From: JAVBLQ01 sp031553435
GTDB taxonomy: Bacteria; Bacteroidota; Bacteroidia; Bacteroidales; Azobacteroidaceae
Direction of reading: 5' to 3'
DNA: 40,022 nt
Assembly (NCBI GenBank): GCA_031553435.1
Contig: JAVBLQ010000053.1
Location: 1-40,022, forward strand
Shown here one piece after another: positions 8,799-17,759 of the stretch; within the stretch, counting starts at the first letter, position 1, and the number at the start of each line of letters is the position of its first letter. A model generated the notes under the pieces. That model was not told the DNA's origin. It did no database searches and was given only the letters and a program-made list of their open reading frames with translations. Position numbers and translations under genes: made by a program.

Positions 8799-9614
8799 TT
8801 ACACTCCGCTAAACGAACTAAACCCTCCATCAATCGGAAGAATTACTCCAGTAATAAAACTGGCTGAATCGGAACACAAAAATTGTACGGCTCCATTCAG
8901 TTCGGAAATATCGCCAAAACGTTTCATCGGAGTTTTTGCCAATATCTTGCCGCTACGTTCGGTATAGCTTCCGTCAGGATTGATCAATACCGCACGGTTC
9001 TGGTTTCCAATAAAAAAACCGGGGGCAATGGCATTGACTCTGACTCCTTCTCCAAATTTCAAAGCCATTTCAGTAGCCATCCATTGTGTAAAAATATTGA
9101 TTCCTGATTTAGCCACGGAATAACCCGGAACACGCGTCAACGCCGAGTGAGTGGCCATCGAAGAAATATTGATAATACTTCCTTTACCTTTCCCGGCCAT
9201 TACTCTTCCGAAAACAAGAGTTGGATAAACCGTACCGTTTATATTCAAATCGGTTACTTTTTGCCAATCTTCAATTTTCATATCAAATATAGTCTGATCC
9301 ACAGTCAAAGTAGCGCCGGGAACATTTCCTCCTGCACAGTTGACAAGTATATCAATGCCTCCCCATTTTTCAACAATATCGTTGGCTGCTTTTTCAAGGC
9401 TTTCCATGTCCAGTACATCGCAAACTACAGCAATAGCTTCGGCTCCCAAAGCTTCCAGGTCTTTTACACAAGCATCGATATTTTCCCGATGACGGCCAAT
9501 AGCCACAACTTTAGCGCCGGCTTCCGCAAGACTTCTGGCAATGCTGCCTCCTAAAACACCTCCAGCACCGGTAACTACAGCTACTCTACCGCTTATATCA
9601 AACATATTTTTCAT
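8799..9614 (-). CDS. SDR-family oxidoreductase, possibly D-mannonate oxidoreductase
   Basis: 271 aa classical short-chain dehydrogenase. The cofactor loop TGAGGVLGG is at residues 15-23, NCAGG at 92-96, catalytic serine at 151/152, and YSVAK with Tyr165 and Lys169. The long FFIGNQNRAVLINPDG insertion after the PG motif resembles the SDR enzymes annotated as D-mannonate (fructuronate) oxidoreductase in hexuronate catabolism. No other uronate gene is nearby, so the substrate call is tentative. It lies 40 bases downstream of metG on the same strand and may be read from the metG promoter. Confidence 0.78.
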   Translation of the reverse strand: MKNMFDISGRVAVVTGAGGVLGGSIARSLAEAGAKVVAIGRHRENIDACVKDLEALGAEAIAVVCDVLDMESLEKAANDIVEKWGGIDILVNCAGGNVPGATLTVDQTIFDMKIEDWQKVTDLNINGTVYPTLVFGRVMAGKGKGSIINISSMATHSALTRVPGYSVAKSGINIFTQWMATEMALKFGEGVRVNAIAPGFFIGNQNRAVLINPDGSYTERSGKILAKTPMKRFGDISELNGAVQFLCSDSASFITGVILPIDGGFSSFSGV

Positions 9615-9654
9615 TTCAACTATATTTTAAAATTTGATTTAATTCCTTTAACAT

Positions 9655-11694
9655 TCAGCTCACCTGGCTTCCTGGCAAAACATCAGCAAGCGGTTGTATT
9701 ACAACAAGTTTTCCATCCGCATTTTCTGCTGATAAAATCATTCCCTGCGAATCGATTCCTTTGAGTTTACGAGGTTCGAGGTTTGCAATGAAACAAACAT
9801 TTTTACCGATCAAATCTTCCGGTTTATAATGTTGAGCTATTCCTGACACAATTGTACGTCCACCCAAACCATCATCAATCTTGAATTGGAGAAGTTTATC
9901 TGCTTTAGGAACTTTCTGGCAATCAAGCACTTTTCCTACACGGATATCCAATCTGGAAAAATCATCGAAGGCAACATATGGTTTCTGGGGATTTGCCTGA
10001 TAATTGGCCATTTCATTGGCTTTTTTTGTATCCAACAGTTTTTGAATCTGTTTTTCAACCGTTTCATCTTCTATTTTTTCAAATAAAAGTTCCGGCTGAC
10101 TTAGTTGAATACCTGCTTCCAATAAATTAATAGAGCCCAATTGTTCCCATTTCAAACCTTTTTTATTGATAAAAGAAAATATTTTTTCGGAAGAAAACGG
10201 AAGGAATGGTTCGAATGCAATTCCCAAATTAGCAGTTATTTGCAAAGATAAATTTAAGATAGTAGCCACGCGGTCCATATCTGTTTTAGCCAATTTCCAG
10301 GGCTCGGTATCAGCCAGATATTTATTTCCGATGCGGGCAAGATTCATTGTGTCTTTCAATGCTTCCCGGAAACGGTAATTATCCAGATTTTCTTCCAACA
10401 AATGTTTAACTCCTGAAAATTCAGATAAAGTTTGTTTGTCGTAATCATTCAATTCGCCACAAGCCGGGATTTTTCCTTCAAAATATTTATGAGTCAGTAC
10501 CATTACCCGGTTGACGAAATTTCCGAGAATGGCAACCAGTTCATTGTTGTTTCTATCCTGAAAATCTTTCCAAGTAAAGTTATTATCTTTTGTTTCAGGA
10601 GCATTGGCTGTTAACACATAACGAAGAATATCCTGTTTACCCGGGAAATCAAGTAAATATTCATGAAGCCAGACTGCCCAGTTTCTTGAAGTTGAAATCT
10701 TGTCATTCTCAAGGTTCAAAAACTCATTGGCCGGAACATTTTCAGGCAAAATGAAAGAACCTTCAGCTTTCAACATGGCCGGAAATACAATGCAATGGAA
10801 AACAATGTTATCTTTCCCGATAAAATGTACCAATTTTGTATCTTCCTGTTTCCACCATTTTTCCCAACTGTCGGGAAGTAGTTCTTTGGTATTGGAGATG
10901 TAGCCGATAGGCGCATCGAACCAAACATACAATACTTTTCCTTCGCCACCTTCTACGGGAACAGGAATTCCCCAATCTAAATCACGACTCACGGCGCGAG
11001 GTTGCAATCCCATGTCTAACCAGGACTTACATTGTCCGTAAACATTACTTTTCCATTCTTTATGATCTTCCAGGATCCATTGGCGCAACCATGATTCATG
11101 TTTATCCAAAGGCAAATACCAATGTTTCGTTTCTTTCATAACCGGAACAGAGCCTGAAATGGCAGATTTCGGATTAATCAGATCCGTTGGATTCAGAGAT
11201 GTTCCGCAGGCTTCACATTGATCACCATAAGCACGCTCATTATGACAGTGAGGACATTCACCCGTAATATAGCGATCGGCAAGGAATTGTTTGGCTTCCT
11301 CATCATAATATTGTTCACTTGTTTTTTCAACAAATTCCCCTTTATCATATAATTTTTTGAAAAAAGTAGAAGCAACTTCTTTATGAGTAGCAGAAGTGGT
11401 TCTGGAATAAACATCGAAAGAAATTCCGAATTCTTCAAAAGATTTTTTGATCATGCAGTGATAACGATCAACCACTTCTTGCGGAGTAATTCCTTCTGCT
11501 TTGGCTTTTAAAGCGATAGGAACTCCGTGTTCATCGGAACCTCCGATAAACAAAACTTCTTTTCCCTTCAGGCGTAAATAACGGGCGTAAATATCAGCGG
11601 GTACATAAACTCCGGCAAGATGACCGATGTGAACAGGTCCGTTGGCATAGGGCAAGGCCGAAGTAATGAGGGTGCGTTGGAAAGATTTATTCAT
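9655..11694 (-). CDS. metG: Methionyl-tRNA synthetase
   Basis: 679 aa, the long form. HIGH is at residues 22-25. The zinc knuckle has Cys147, Cys150, Cys160 and Cys163. The KMSKS loop appears as KISTS at 332-336. An appended C-terminal Trbp111-like tRNA-binding OB domain covers about 575-679. It charges tRNA(Met) in the cytoplasm. The ATG at 11694 gives the standard N-terminus. The 5' leader is unusual: the predicted -7 box at 11794-11801 places a tandem-heptad hairpin (11706-11783) inside the metG 5' UTR. Confidence 0.97.
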   Translation of the reverse strand: MNKSFQRTLITSALPYANGPVHIGHLAGVYVPADIYARYLRLKGKEVLFIGGSDEHGVPIALKAKAEGITPQEVVDRYHCMIKKSFEEFGISFDVYSRTTSATHKEVASTFFKKLYDKGEFVEKTSEQYYDEEAKQFLADRYITGECPHCHNERAYGDQCEACGTSLNPTDLINPKSAISGSVPVMKETKHWYLPLDKHESWLRQWILEDHKEWKSNVYGQCKSWLDMGLQPRAVSRDLDWGIPVPVEGGEGKVLYVWFDAPIGYISNTKELLPDSWEKWWKQEDTKLVHFIGKDNIVFHCIVFPAMLKAEGSFILPENVPANEFLNLENDKISTSRNWAVWLHEYLLDFPGKQDILRYVLTANAPETKDNNFTWKDFQDRNNNELVAILGNFVNRVMVLTHKYFEGKIPACGELNDYDKQTLSEFSGVKHLLEENLDNYRFREALKDTMNLARIGNKYLADTEPWKLAKTDMDRVATILNLSLQITANLGIAFEPFLPFSSEKIFSFINKKGLKWEQLGSINLLEAGIQLSQPELLFEKIEDETVEKQIQKLLDTKKANEMANYQANPQKPYVAFDDFSRLDIRVGKVLDCQKVPKADKLLQFKIDDGLGGRTIVSGIAQHYKPEDLIGKNVCFIANLEPRKLKGIDSQGMILSAENADGKLVVIQPLADVLPGSQVS

Positions 11695-11705
11695 TGTTCT
11701 TTTTT

Positions 11706-11783
11706 GTTACAAGTTACGGGTTACAAGTTACAGGTTACGAATTACAAATCATTTTGTAACCCGTAACCCGTAACCTGTAACCA
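11706..11783. repeat. Tandem heptad array with opposed arms in the metG leader
   Basis: Six + strand units run from 11706: GTTACAA, GTTACGG, GTTACAA, GTTACAG, GTTACGA, ATTACAA. After an 8-base gap come GTAACCC, GTAACCC, GTAACCT and GTAACC. The second set is the reverse complement of the first at 23 of 26 positions, the rest being G/A differences that partly allow G-U pairing. The whole forms one long stem-loop. Confidence 0.8.
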
Positions 11784-11793
11784 CAATTTCCTG

Positions 11794-11801
11794 CAAAGTT
11801 A
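11794..11801 (-). promoter_or_regulatory. -7 promoter box of metG
   Basis: The minus strand reads TAACTTTG. Predicted start is near 11789, so the leader is about 95 bases and contains the heptad hairpin. The -33 box is weak. Confidence 0.45.
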
Positions 11802-11812
11802 ATTTTTTTCTC

Positions 11813-12694
11813 TCAAACTTTATTATTGCGGACTTTTCTATAATACAATATTATTATCAATACGAGAATTATTATTACAAAAACAGGCCAGATATTGGTC
11901 AATATAACCAGAAAATCCACAAATAATTTTCCTCCGGTATCCAATGCATCAACAAAACGGGTATCGAAGGATGGTTTATAGGATTCAATATCTTTCATTC
12001 TTGCAATAACTTCCCTTTTTATAGTTTCGTTCTGATATATAGATAAATTAATGGTGCTGAAATTGATTTGATCCGTCAAATACAAATTATTGATTCTAGA
12101 TTGATCTGCTTGTTCCTGAGCTTGTAATGATAATTCCGGTTTCAAGCGTTTTTCATTTTTAGCCGAGCGTTGTTGTGTTAAAGCATTGGATAAAATTTCC
12201 AATGAAACATCATTGGCTTTGATAGATCTGTAATTCAAAAAATCTATCTGACTCGCTATTTGCTTAATAACAGTATCTAAAAGCATATTAGGAACCCTCA
12301 AAACAAGATTGGAGGAAACTACATAATAAGTAGATACCAAAGAAGAATCCCGGCTTATATCAACCGTTTCTATCCTGTCAACATGACTGTTAAGAGTGGA
12401 ATTTTCTACAAAACCATTGTTATTCACAACAATTTCTTCGATCGCATAAGTAGCTTTAATAGCATTTTTAGATTTGAAGCGTAACTCTGCAGTACGGATA
12501 AATTTACGCGAATCATTTCTTTTCGTTTCAACAGCAGCAGACGAAGAGACATAATCTTCAGAAGCAACTTCATCCATGCTTTTTAATTCCTCAAAAGATG
12601 CTGTATCTTCTGCAAGTTCAGCTTTTTCATGATGTCCCTGAGAACAGCTTGCAACAAAAAGGATTAATGTAAAGATTAAAGGATTTATTTTCAT
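11813..12694 (-). CDS. DUF4349-family lipoprotein
   Basis: About 293 aa from the ATG at 12694, which gives a clean lipoprotein signal ending in a VASC lipobox near residue 17. An earlier ATG at 12721 overlaps the ispD stop codon (TAATG), would allow translational coupling, and adds nine residues. A variable linker is followed by the DUF4349 core: an RFIRTAELRF strand, an NNGFVENSTLN segment, a central helical part, then a transmembrane helix (about residues 260-285) near a basic C-terminus. The family is of unknown function, anchored at both ends in the envelope. It is the last gene of the glycosyltransferase, xseB, ispD cluster. Confidence 0.8.
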   Translation of the reverse strand: MKINPLIFTLILFVASCSQGHHEKAELAEDTASFEELKSMDEVASEDYVSSSAAVETKRNDSRKFIRTAELRFKSKNAIKATYAIEEIVVNNNGFVENSTLNSHVDRIETVDISRDSSLVSTYYVVSSNLVLRVPNMLLDTVIKQIASQIDFLNYRSIKANDVSLEILSNALTQQRSAKNEKRLKPELSLQAQEQADQSRINNLYLTDQINFSTINLSIYQNETIKREVIARMKDIESYKPSFDTRFVDALDTGGKLFVDFLVILTNIWPVFVIIILVLIIILYYRKVRNNKV

Positions 12695-12720
12695 AATTTT
12701 CAAATATTTAATTGGCAACA

Positions 12721-13392
12721 TTATTCATCCAAAATAGCTTTGGCAACTTTGATATCAAAAGGTGTGGTCACTTTAATATTTTCCGGATTTCCTTCCACTA
12801 ATGATATTTTTGAACCGGACGATTCTACCACAGAAGCGTCATCGGTAAAAAAATCTTTATATTCCTGTTCATAAGCTTTCAATAATATTTCTGAACGGAA
12901 AACTTGTGGTGTTTGTACGGAAAAATAATCTGAACGATCAACTGCAATAGTGGCTTTTCCTTCTTTTTTTCTTAAACTTTCAACCGGAGAAATAACAGGA
13001 ACAACGGCTCCCAATTTAAACGCTTCTTCAAAACAATTACGGATAACTTTAGGAGAAACAAAAGGCCTGACTCCATCATGCACGCCAACAATCACATTCA
13101 AAGGGATCAAAGATAAAGCATTTTTAACTGAGCAAAAGCGGCTTTCTCCTCCGGAAACAATTGTATGTGGTATTTCAAAATGATATTTCTGACATAGTTC
13201 TTTCCAATAAGATTGATGTTCTTCCGGCAGTACCAAAATAATCAGAATAGTTGGGTCTGTCTGATGAAAGACATTGATTGTGTGCATCAGAACAGGCAAA
13301 CCACCGACAGGAAGAAATTGTTTCGGAATATCGGCGCCCATCCTTAAACCTTTTCCCCCGGCTACAATGATGATGTATTTTTCTTTTTGCAT
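12721..13392 (-). CDS. ispD: 2-C-methyl-D-erythritol 4-phosphate cytidylyltransferase
   Basis: 223 aa from the ATG at 13392; ATG at 13401 and GTG at 13404 are in-frame alternatives. The N-terminal nucleotide-binding loop VAGGKGLRMG and the PKQF motif are intact, as are HDGVRPF in the middle and the TTPFDIKVAK end. The enzyme condenses MEP with CTP in the non-mevalonate isoprenoid pathway. The gene sits 15 bases after xseB and one base overlaps the possible first start of the DUF4349 gene, so the cluster is one operon. Confidence 0.95.
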   Translation of the reverse strand: MQKEKYIIIVAGGKGLRMGADIPKQFLPVGGLPVLMHTINVFHQTDPTILIILVLPEEHQSYWKELCQKYHFEIPHTIVSGGESRFCSVKNALSLIPLNVIVGVHDGVRPFVSPKVIRNCFEEAFKLGAVVPVISPVESLRKKEGKATIAVDRSDYFSVQTPQVFRSEILLKAYEQEYKDFFTDDASVVESSGSKISLVEGNPENIKVTTPFDIKVAKAILDE

Positions 13393-13407
13393 AAAATTCA
13401 TCACTCT

Positions 13408-13608
13408 TCACTTGTTCAACTCTTCCAACGCTTTCTTTATTTCCTCATCAGCTACGAATAATTTATCATTGCATACTTTAAGTAAAGACGAAGCTTCTTT
13501 GATCAGTCCACTTAAAGTATCAACATCTTGCTCGTCATCTTCCACTAAATGAAGAATTTCCTGTAATCTGAGATAAGCTTCTTTATAAGTTAGTTTTTTT
13601 TGTCCCAT
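13408..13608 (-). CDS. xseB: Exodeoxyribonuclease VII small subunit
   Basis: 66 aa, the normal size. It has the family pattern of an early TYKEAYLRLQEIL helix and a central LIKEASSLLKVCNDKL helix, with an acidic tail. XseB is the regulatory small subunit that, with XseA, degrades single-stranded DNA. XseA is not in the window. The start at 13608 overlaps the end of the glycosyltransferase gene by 19 bases, a tight operon junction. Confidence 0.92.
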   Translation of the reverse strand: MGQKKLTYKEAYLRLQEILHLVEDDEQDVDTLSGLIKEASSLLKVCNDKLFVADEEIKKALEELNK

Positions 13609-14669
13609 ACTCCTGTTAGTTCTTTTATAAATATATTTTCAGCACTATCCACCCAAGATTTAAAGTTGAGATTGGGTTTATATAACGGAATAAAATTCAA
13701 TAATTTTTTTATATCAAATCGTTTACAAACAATCCCTGCTCCGATATACATCGCATCATCAGCATTACACTTCTGTTCCAAATGAGCAGGAACCATTAAT
13801 ATAGGTTTTGACAAATACATAGCTTCGCAAACGGATTCAAATCCAGCTGTTGTTGCATATGCCTTGCATTCAGACATATAAACAAGGAATTTTTCATCAT
13901 TGATTATATGAAACTGAAGAGTTGGTGAAATATTTTCGGTTTCTTTTACTCCCTTTTTATCCCAAAAAAAGTGCATAGGGATATCCGGATAATTTTTATT
14001 GTATTCCTCAATTTCTTCAGAAAATCCGCTATTAAGGATATAACCCAATATATAATCTCCGGAAACCGGCTTCAAATTTAAGACTTCTTCCCTTAAAAGC
14101 GGAGGAACAACCAATATTTTTCCTGTTTTTTCTTTCGGATAAAAAGATAATGCCAATATTTTCTTAGCACACAATGATGTAATTCGGGTATAAAATTTCA
14201 AAACCCGTAATGAAGAACAGATATTTGAATGGGAACAATAATCAGGATGAAGAAAAGTATATTGATGTCCAACACATATAAGAGGTATTTTAGGGCGAAA
14301 AAACGCATAAGTCAAACCGGTCAGGAGATCGTAAAAATTAATCACTTTATCCGGTTTCAATTCCTTTATTTTTTTATTAATAAAGCGGATGCTATTGAAA
14401 AAACGTGGAATCCAACATAAATTCAGGAAAATACTTTTTGTTAAAAATGGCTTTTTATTGGATGCAGAAGGCAAAAAATTGGGACTATCAAAACCAAAAA
14501 TTTCAGTATTCATTTGCTTTGTGAAGAAGGAAGGAATTTGGCGTACCCTGCTTCGCCCCACCAAAATGCCGACAATTACATGTCCATTTCTTTTGATCAT
14601 CTTGGATAGAGCTATCGCCTGAGTAAAATGTCCTCGTCCTTCTCCCTGGACAATGAATAAAAATTTCAT
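13590..14669 (-). CDS. Glycosyltransferase, GT28/MurG-like fold
   Basis: 359 aa. The N-terminal FIVQGEGRGHFTQAIALSKM segment is the glycine-rich loop typical of GT-B transferases in the Glyco_trans_1_3 group. The C-terminal half has the donor-binding layout: a YATTAGFESVCEAMYLSKP segment (about 288-306) followed by PAHLEQKCNA, as in MurG-like enzymes. Donor and acceptor are unknown; related proteins act on envelope glycans or glycolipids. It is the first gene of a minus-strand operon with xseB, ispD and the DUF4349 lipoprotein. Confidence 0.8.
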   Translation of the reverse strand: MKFLFIVQGEGRGHFTQAIALSKMIKRNGHVIVGILVGRSRVRQIPSFFTKQMNTEIFGFDSPNFLPSASNKKPFLTKSIFLNLCWIPRFFNSIRFINKKIKELKPDKVINFYDLLTGLTYAFFRPKIPLICVGHQYTFLHPDYCSHSNICSSLRVLKFYTRITSLCAKKILALSFYPKEKTGKILVVPPLLREEVLNLKPVSGDYILGYILNSGFSEEIEEYNKNYPDIPMHFFWDKKGVKETENISPTLQFHIINDEKFLVYMSECKAYATTAGFESVCEAMYLSKPILMVPAHLEQKCNADDAMYIGAGIVCKRFDIKKLLNFIPLYKPNLNFKSWVDSAENIFIKELTGVWDKKN

Positions 14670-14686
14670 TAGAGGTGAGTTTGAGT

Positions 14687-14717
14687 CAAAGTTATAATAA
14701 TTTTTTGAAAAAACAAT
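14687..14717 (-). promoter_or_regulatory. Promoter of the glycosyltransferase-xseB-ispD operon
   Basis: On the minus strand ATTG (14714-14717) and TAACTTTG (14687-14694) are separated by 19 bases, close to the Bacteroidetes TTTG/TAnnTTTG arrangement. Predicted start is about 14682, a 13-base leader. Confidence 0.5.
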
Positions 14718-15986
14718 TTAAAATCTATCTTTCCAAAGATTTCTCAAATGTTCAGATAATCTTGCCTCCGCCGGATTTTGTTGTGCTTTCCAAAATTGCA
14801 TATTGAAAATTTCTTTGGGAAGATAATCTTGCAGTACAAAATTATTTTCAAAACTATGAGCATATTGATAGCCCTTTCCATAATTCAATTCTTTCATCAA
14901 TTGGGTAGGAGCATTTCTCAAATGTAAGGGAACAGGCAGATTTCCTGTTTCTCTAACTTTAGCAATAGCCTCATCGATAGCCTGATATGCAGAATTACTT
15001 TTAGGACTTGACGCCAAATAAATAGTTGTATGAGCCAGAACGATACGACCTTCGGGCCAACCTATTTTTCTTAAGGAATCAAAACAGGCATTAGCCAGTA
15101 AAAGTGCATTCGGATTGGCCAAACCAATATCTTCAGAGGCAGAAATAACTAATCTGCGGGCAATAAATTCAGGGTCTTCCCCACCTTCAACCATCCGGGC
15201 CAGCCAATAAATTGCAGCATCCGGATCACTTCCGCGAATAGATTTGATAAAAGCTGAAATAACATCATAATGCATCTCCCCTCCTTTATCATAAGCTGAC
15301 GGATTTTCCTGTAAACGTTCAATTACTTTACGATTAGTAATTTCAATCTCTTGTTTTTCTTCAGATTCAACAAGAAGTTCTATAATATTCAGCAGTTTAC
15401 GGGCATCTCCACCTGAAAAACGGATGATAGCATCAGTTTCTTGCCAGGTTATTTTCTTTTTCTTTAATTCAATATCTTCCCGGCAAACTTTATTCAATAA
15501 AAAAAGTAAATCATCTTCTTCCAAAGACTTAAGCACATATACCTGACAACGCGACAACAAAGGACGTATCACTTCGAACGAAGGATTTTCCGTTGTTGCA
15601 CCAATCAAAGTTATAATACCGGTTTCAACCGCCCCTAATAATGAATCCTGTTGAGATTTACTGAAACGATGAATTTCATCGATAAAAAGAATCGGCCGTG
15701 AAGTACTGAAAAAATTACTGCTTTTAGCTTTTTCTATCACTTCCCGGACATCTTTCACTCCTGAATTAACGGCGCTTAATGTATAAAAAGGGACATTCAG
15801 TTTTTGGGAAATAATCTGAGCCAATGTGGTCTTTCCCACTCCCGGAGGCCCCCAGAGTATAAAAGAATGTATATGACCCGAATTTATCATTCTCCTGAGA
15901 GTTGCTCCTTGTCCAACTAAATGTTTCTGACCGATATAATCGTCCAAAGTTTTTGGCCGCATTCTTTCGGCTAATGGCTGACTCAT
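14718..15986 (-). CDS. rarA: Replication-associated recombination protein A (AAA+ ATPase)
   Basis: 422 aa, the RarA/MgsA/WRNIP1 length. It starts with the typical PLAERMRPKTLDDYIGQ segment. Walker A GPPGVGKTT is at 46-54, Walker B with Asp103-Glu104 in FIDEIHRF, sensor I in GATTENPSF, and an arginine finger region LLSRCQVY. The C-terminal MgsA oligomerisation domain has the HLRNAPTQLMKELNYGKGY hallmark. RarA acts at stalled replication forks with SSB. A -7 box lies 23 bases upstream. The gene is divergent from the antiporter. Confidence 0.96.
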   Translation of the reverse strand: MSQPLAERMRPKTLDDYIGQKHLVGQGATLRRMINSGHIHSFILWGPPGVGKTTLAQIISQKLNVPFYTLSAVNSGVKDVREVIEKAKSSNFFSTSRPILFIDEIHRFSKSQQDSLLGAVETGIITLIGATTENPSFEVIRPLLSRCQVYVLKSLEEDDLLFLLNKVCREDIELKKKKITWQETDAIIRFSGGDARKLLNIIELLVESEEKQEIEITNRKVIERLQENPSAYDKGGEMHYDVISAFIKSIRGSDPDAAIYWLARMVEGGEDPEFIARRLVISASEDIGLANPNALLLANACFDSLRKIGWPEGRIVLAHTTIYLASSPKSNSAYQAIDEAIAKVRETGNLPVPLHLRNAPTQLMKELNYGKGYQYAHSFENNFVLQDYLPKEIFNMQFWKAQQNPAEARLSEHLRNLWKDRF

Positions 15987-16008
15987 AATCTGAAATAAAG
16001 ATTTTTTA

Positions 16009-16016
16009 CAAATTTA
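16009..16016 (-). promoter_or_regulatory. -7 promoter box of rarA
   Basis: The minus strand reads TAAATTTG, matching TAnnTTTG. It predicts a leader of about 18 bases before the ATG at 15986. Confidence 0.5.
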
Positions 16017-16040
16017 CGCAAAAAAATCATGCGCAAATCC

Positions 16041-16082
16041 ATTTTTAGTTTTTCACTTTTAATTATTAATTTTTAGTTATCA
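16041..16082. repeat. Heptad-period spacer, 6 units
   Basis: Units ATTTTTA, GTTTTTC, ACTTTTA, ATTATTA, ATTTTTA, GTTATCA, in one phase. It lies between the divergent rarA and antiporter promoters. No opposing arm is present here. Confidence 0.5.
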
Positions 16083-16184
16083 ATAGTAAAACAAACTTCT
16101 ATTTCTTTTGTTTAATGTTAAAGAAATATTGATTTTATTCATGGCAATTTTAGAAAAAAGCATCCATTTTTGTTTCTTTTTTCT

Positions 16185-16192
16185 TATATTTG
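16185..16192 (+). promoter_or_regulatory. -7 promoter box of the antiporter gene
   Basis: TATATTTG matches TAnnTTTG and lies 27 bases before the ATG at 16220. No -33 box at the right spacing was seen. Confidence 0.5.
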
Positions 16193-16219
16193 CGTAATTC
16201 ACCAAATAAATATATCTAA

Positions 16220-17752
16220 ATGCCCTTATTATTTACAACAATTTCTATTGAGTTTTTACTTCTTTTCTTAGGCATACTTTTTTTGATAAGTCTTTTTGCA
16301 ACCAAAGCCGGTTATCGTTTCGGAGTTCCTGTATTATTGCTATTCCTTGGAATTGGAATGATTTTCGGAACAGACGGATTAGGTTTCGAATTTGAAAACT
16401 ATAAAACAGCTCAGGCAATCGGCACCATAGCGCTTTGTATTATCTTGTTTTCCGGAGGTTTAGACACAAAATATACGGAGATTAAACCAATCATCCGTCA
16501 AGGTGGAGTTCTTGCAACTTTTGGCGTATTGCTAACCGCTCTTACCACAGGAGTTTTCATATACTATGTAGCAAATGCATGGGTCAACAATATTGAAATC
16601 ACATTTTTAGAATCTTTATTATTAGCCTCTACAATGGCCTCTACTGACTCTGCTTCTGTTTTTTCAATTCTCAGAAGTAAAGGCGTTAATTTGAAAAATA
16701 ATCTGAAACCTTTACTGGAAATGGAAAGTGGCAGTAATGACCCGATGGCCTACATGTTAACTGTCATTCTCATACAACTGATTATGTCGCCAACAGGAGG
16801 AAGTGCGGCTTATATGGATGCTGCCGTTTCCTTTTTTCTTCAGTTAGGTATTGGAGCTGTTGCAGGCTATTATTTAGGAAAAGCTGTTGTCTGGTTGATT
16901 AATAAAATACGAATGGAAAATGATTCCCTCTATCCTATTTTATTGTGTACTTGCTGTATATTAATATTTTCCATCACTTATTTTCTCAAAGGAAACGGAT
17001 ATCTGGCCATCTATATAGCAGGATTGGTGATTGGAAATTCCAAATTCGAACACAAAAGATCATCCTTAAAATTTTTCGACGGTTTGGCTTGGTTCAGCCA
17101 GATTATGATGTTTTTGACATTGGGTTTATTAGTGAATCCCAGAGAGTTAATACCATTAGCATTCGGAAGCATACTGATCGGAACATTTATGATCATTGCA
17201 GGCAGACCCATGAGTGTGTTCATTTCCCTGTTGCCTTTCCGTAAAATGCATTTCAAAGATAAATTATTTGTTTCCTGGGTAGGACTTCGGGGAGCAGTTC
17301 CCATCATTTTCGCCATCCTTCCTTTGGCAGCAGGAGTTCCCCACGCCAGAACCATGTTCAATATCGTATTTTTCATCACCTTAATTTCTTTGATTGTACA
17401 GGGGACTACTCTTACTAAAGTTGCCGAATGGCTTGGACTTTCGGACGGAAATAAAGATGAAGAAAAATTGGTTGATTTTGATGTTGAATTTTCCGACGAA
17501 ATCAAATCCACAATGACTGAAATATCATTGACCCCTGAAATACTCGAAAAAGGAAATTTATTAATGAATCTACCTTTGCCAGACCATACATTGGCAGTAA
17601 TGATCAAAAGAGGAGACAAATATTTCATTCCCAAAGGGAAGACAGAATTGTTAATCGATGATAAATTACTAGTCATCACCAATGATGAAAATGCTTTGAT
17701 TGAAACCTATAAAAACTTAGGAATAACAGATTATACACTTAAACGAACCTGA
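16220..17752 (+). CDS. Potassium/proton antiporter, CPA1/NhaP2 type
   Basis: 510 aa. About 12 hydrophobic segments cover residues 1-400, including the ion-site segment ESGSNDPMAYMLTV with its acidic residues (ND motif) and the GLRGAVPIIFAI segment typical of CPA1 exchangers. A soluble C-terminal part (about 430-505) resembles a TrkA_C (RCK_C) regulatory domain. NhaP2/CvrA homologues export K+ in exchange for H+ across the inner membrane. The next gene, a MutS-like ATPase, starts 7 bases after the stop, so they are cotranscribed. Confidence 0.9.
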   Translation: MPLLFTTISIEFLLLFLGILFLISLFATKAGYRFGVPVLLLFLGIGMIFGTDGLGFEFENYKTAQAIGTIALCIILFSGGLDTKYTEIKPIIRQGGVLATFGVLLTALTTGVFIYYVANAWVNNIEITFLESLLLASTMASTDSASVFSILRSKGVNLKNNLKPLLEMESGSNDPMAYMLTVILIQLIMSPTGGSAAYMDAAVSFFLQLGIGAVAGYYLGKAVVWLINKIRMENDSLYPILLCTCCILIFSITYFLKGNGYLAIYIAGLVIGNSKFEHKRSSLKFFDGLAWFSQIMMFLTLGLLVNPRELIPLAFGSILIGTFMIIAGRPMSVFISLLPFRKMHFKDKLFVSWVGLRGAVPIIFAILPLAAGVPHARTMFNIVFFITLISLIVQGTTLTKVAEWLGLSDGNKDEEKLVDFDVEFSDEIKSTMTEISLTPEILEKGNLLMNLPLPDHTLAVMIKRGDKYFIPKGKTELLIDDKLLVITNDENALIETYKNLGITDYTLKRT

Positions 17753-17759
17753 ACAAATA

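Noticed and set aside
11706..11783. CRISPR-like repeat array
   Set aside because: Units are only 7 bases with no unique spacers, the second half is inverted, and there are no cas genes.
17011..17682. 223-codon minus-strand frame inside the antiporter gene
   Set aside because: Antisense shadow of a clear membrane-transporter gene.
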